64,000 bases of DNA from NCBI GenBank assembly GCA_964552325.1, contig CAZKHA010000001.1, forward strand, positions 56,675 through 120,674, written 5' to 3'. The DNA is from CAZKCK01 sp964552325 (GTDB lineage: Bacteria; Bacteroidota; Bacteroidia; Bacteroidales; TTA-H9). The position numbers were made by a program, and so were the translations under genes. Under the pieces are notes generated by a model. The model saw nothing but the letters and a program-made list of their open reading frames with translations, was not told where the DNA came from and searched no databases. Of the stretch, positions 62,301 through 64,000 are shown piece after piece (the stretch's first letter is position 1; every line of letters starts with the position of its first letter).

Positions 62301-64000
62301 ATGACAAAGATTTTATCCATCAGCCTTGTGTTTTTCTTTTCACTTTTCACTACCTGGTCGTTTGCCGAAGGTACAAAGCAAATCATGCCTACTTCAGGGT
62401 CATCAGGCGAATTGCAGGTAATGACATCCTTTAGCGACTTTGCTATTTTTGGCGGACCCGACGACCAACGCCTGAACGTTAAGATAAAAACCGTGGGCGA
62501 GAAAATTTGCTATGGGTTTGGCGATCGGCGTGACAACAATGGCGCAAATATAGCCGGGGTTGAATATCAAATTAAAGACCCAAATGGGAATGTAGTTGTT
62601 GGCCCTGCCGTACTTCCTACCACCGGCGGAGGGTATATAAGCACCTGGGACCAGGCTAACATAGGCCCAACTACCCTTGCGGGAAATACTGGCGGATACA
62701 CACCTTTAACTTACTCGCCTACCATGACCGGTGATTATTACATTGAATTTAATTACACCGGGAATGACCGTTGCCGTTTTAAATACTTTGATATTACAGT
62801 TGGAAGCAGCACCAATCAAGAAATTGATGGCAGGGTTTGGAGCAAGGGCTGGCAGTTTACAGCTGGTGGAGCGAATGGCGAATTTACGGGGAGTTTGTTT
62901 GTGTATGCAGATGATGGCATTGTGACCAAAATCAATTTCAATGGTATTAAACCTTACGTTTTTACGGTTTATTGCAACATTAATGGGGTTACTAATACGG
63001 GTGTTTGGGCTGATGACCGCATGTCGAGTACCAATCAAAGCACTAACATCAATAAGCAATACAAGATTTTTCTGAACGATCCAGATATTACCCAATACCC
63101 GACTGGTGCTTTTGGAGTAATTACTGGGCCAGTTACAACGTTCTGCCCTTGTGATGGGATATTACAGATAAATGTTCCTGTGAATAAGGCCGGGAAAGTG
63201 GACATTTTTTTCGATATCAACCCTTTGCCTGGAACCCAAGCCGAAGATTTAAGTTTGGCAGCCAATGTGGTTGTGGGCAATAACACCCTTACCTGGAATG
63301 GATTAAATGGTTTAGGTGTTCAAGTACCCAGTGGTGCCCAGTTCAATATTACCGTTACCTACATCAATGGTTTGACAAACCTTCCGATGAAAGACCCTGA
63401 CACCAACCCATACGGTTTTATAGTTGATTTGATTAGGCCTACCGGACCCAAACCCGCGCTATTTTGGGATGATTCGAATGTTGGGGGAACCGTCAACCTT
63501 ACCGGTTGCACGGTAACTAGCGGCTGCCATTCTTTTTCGAATGGGGTTGGCAATAACAACATGATTAACACCTGGTGGTACGCCTCCAGCACTACAGGAG
63601 ATCCAGTGAATGTGGAATACCGCAAATCATATTCAGGAACCACGAACCAATCCATATGCACCGGCGATAGCATCTTGTTTACGGGCATCTGGAGACATGA
63701 GGCGGGGCTTTATTACGACAGCTTGCTCAATATGCAGAATTGCGACAGCGTGAACATTGTTAACCTTTCACTAAAGCCTGTGCCAACCGTAAACCTTGGC
63801 CCAGATACCACAACCTGCAATGGAGAACCCGTTACCTTTAGTGCCCCAGCCGGCACTGGCTATACCTATTTGTGGAGCAATGGCGTTACCAATCAAAACA
63901 TTACGGTAAATACCAATGGAACCTATTCATGTACGGTAACCAACCCGCAGGGCTGCCCCAAAACCGATTCAGTGAATTACATCACCTATCCAATCCCAAC
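62301..64000 (+). CDS. Large secreted PKD/Ig-repeat surface protein (3' partial)
   Basis: A frame open from ATG 62301 to the window end (at least 566 codons, no stop). It has a signal peptide (about 1-23), a beta-rich N-terminal region, and from about residue 490 an Ig/PKD-like repeat beginning VNLGPDTTTCNGEP with YLWSNG and GTYSCTVTN, the same kind as in the preceding protein. It starts 17 bp after the preceding stop and is probably co-transcribed. Giant proteins of this type in Bacteroidota commonly end in a gliding-associated T9SS type B domain; the end is not visible here. Confidence 0.78.
   Translation, partial: MTKILSISLVFFFSLFTTWSFAEGTKQIMPTSGSSGELQVMTSFSDFAIFGGPDDQRLNVKIKTVGEKICYGFGDRRDNNGANIAGVEYQIKDPNGNVVVGPAVLPTTGGGYISTWDQANIGPTTLAGNTGGYTPLTYSPTMTGDYYIEFNYTGNDRCRFKYFDITVGSSTNQEIDGRVWSKGWQFTAGGANGEFTGSLFVYADDGIVTKINFNGIKPYVFTVYCNINGVTNTGVWADDRMSSTNQSTNINKQYKIFLNDPDITQYPTGAFGVITGPVTTFCPCDGILQINVPVNKAGKVDIFFDINPLPGTQAEDLSLAANVVVGNNTLTWNGLNGLGVQVPSGAQFNITVTYINGLTNLPMKDPDTNPYGFIVDLIRPTGPKPALFWDDSNVGGTVNLTGCTVTSGCHSFSNGVGNNNMINTWWYASSTTGDPVNVEYRKSYSGTTNQSICTGDSILFTGIWRHEAGLYYDSLLNMQNCDSVNIVNLSLKPVPTVNLGPDTTTCNGEPVTFSAPAGTGYTYLWSNGVTNQNITVNTNGTYSCTVTNPQGCPKTDSVNYITYPIP

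Noticed and set aside
62706..63688. Several minus-strand open frames (about 60-130 codons) near the window end
   Set aside because: The plus strand here is one uninterrupted frame with signal peptide and Ig/PKD repeats, so these are shadows.

Overview
The window is an AT-rich chromosomal segment of a Bacteroidota bacterium, probably class Bacteroidia or a close relative. The evidence is: repeated -7 promoter elements of the form TAnnTTTG, a type IX secretion (T9SS) C-terminal sorting domain, a GldI-like FKBP lipoprotein next to a DHH phosphoesterase, a DUF5686 outer-membrane protein, a serine palmitoyltransferase (sphingolipid) locus and PKD/Ig-type secreted surface proteins. A run of ten N at 41136-41145 marks a scaffold join, so this is a draft genome or MAG. 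I see no tRNA, rRNA, CRISPR array, insertion sequence or prophage gene.

Layout. (1) 1-18.3 kb: an exopolysaccharide locus, all on +, tightly packed. It holds a Wzc-like co-polymerase with a degenerate kinase domain, a Wzx-type flippase, a Wzy/O-antigen-ligase-type membrane protein, CysQ, six glycosyltransferases, two methyltransferases, an asparagine-synthetase-like enzyme lacking its glutaminase cysteine, a hexapeptide acyltransferase and a T9SS-exported parallel beta-helix protein. (2) 18.3-22.2 kb: two tandem hybrid histidine kinases; the second has lost the phospho-accepting histidine. (3) 22.4-26.9 kb, on -: a DHH phosphoesterase followed by four FKBP-type prolyl isomerase lipoproteins with eight FKBP-like folds in total. 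(4) 27.2-33.1 kb: ndk, an Xre regulator and, divergent from it, a 1564-residue TPR-like repeat protein; the shared upstream region carries many TGTAA-type repeats. (5) 33.6-37.4 kb: dnaA, a low-molecular-weight tyrosine phosphatase, a Thr/Ser dehydratase-family enzyme and an RsmI-like methylase.

(6) 37.5-50.8 kb is the most interesting part: fourteen co-directional genes, from serine palmitoyltransferase to myo-inositol-3-phosphate synthase. Between them lie two tandem GNAT-like proteins (ceramide N-acyltransferase candidates), a HisC/CobD-like PLP enzyme, two CDP-alcohol phosphotransferases, two nucleotidyltransferases, a LysE-family membrane protein, a TetR regulator with its own promoter, an ATP-grasp enzyme, an LPG-synthase/flippase-type membrane protein and a HAD phosphatase. 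A rho-independent terminator closes the block. I read it as a locus that builds ceramide and attaches two different phospho-headgroups, at least one inositol-based, by activating the headgroup as a CDP-alcohol. This is inference from gene content.

(7) 50.9-64 kb: a small DUF4833-like protein, a DUF5686 outer-membrane protein with an ABC-2 exporter, an M48 protease, a VWA membrane protein, fabG, and two large secreted surface proteins; the last runs off the window end.
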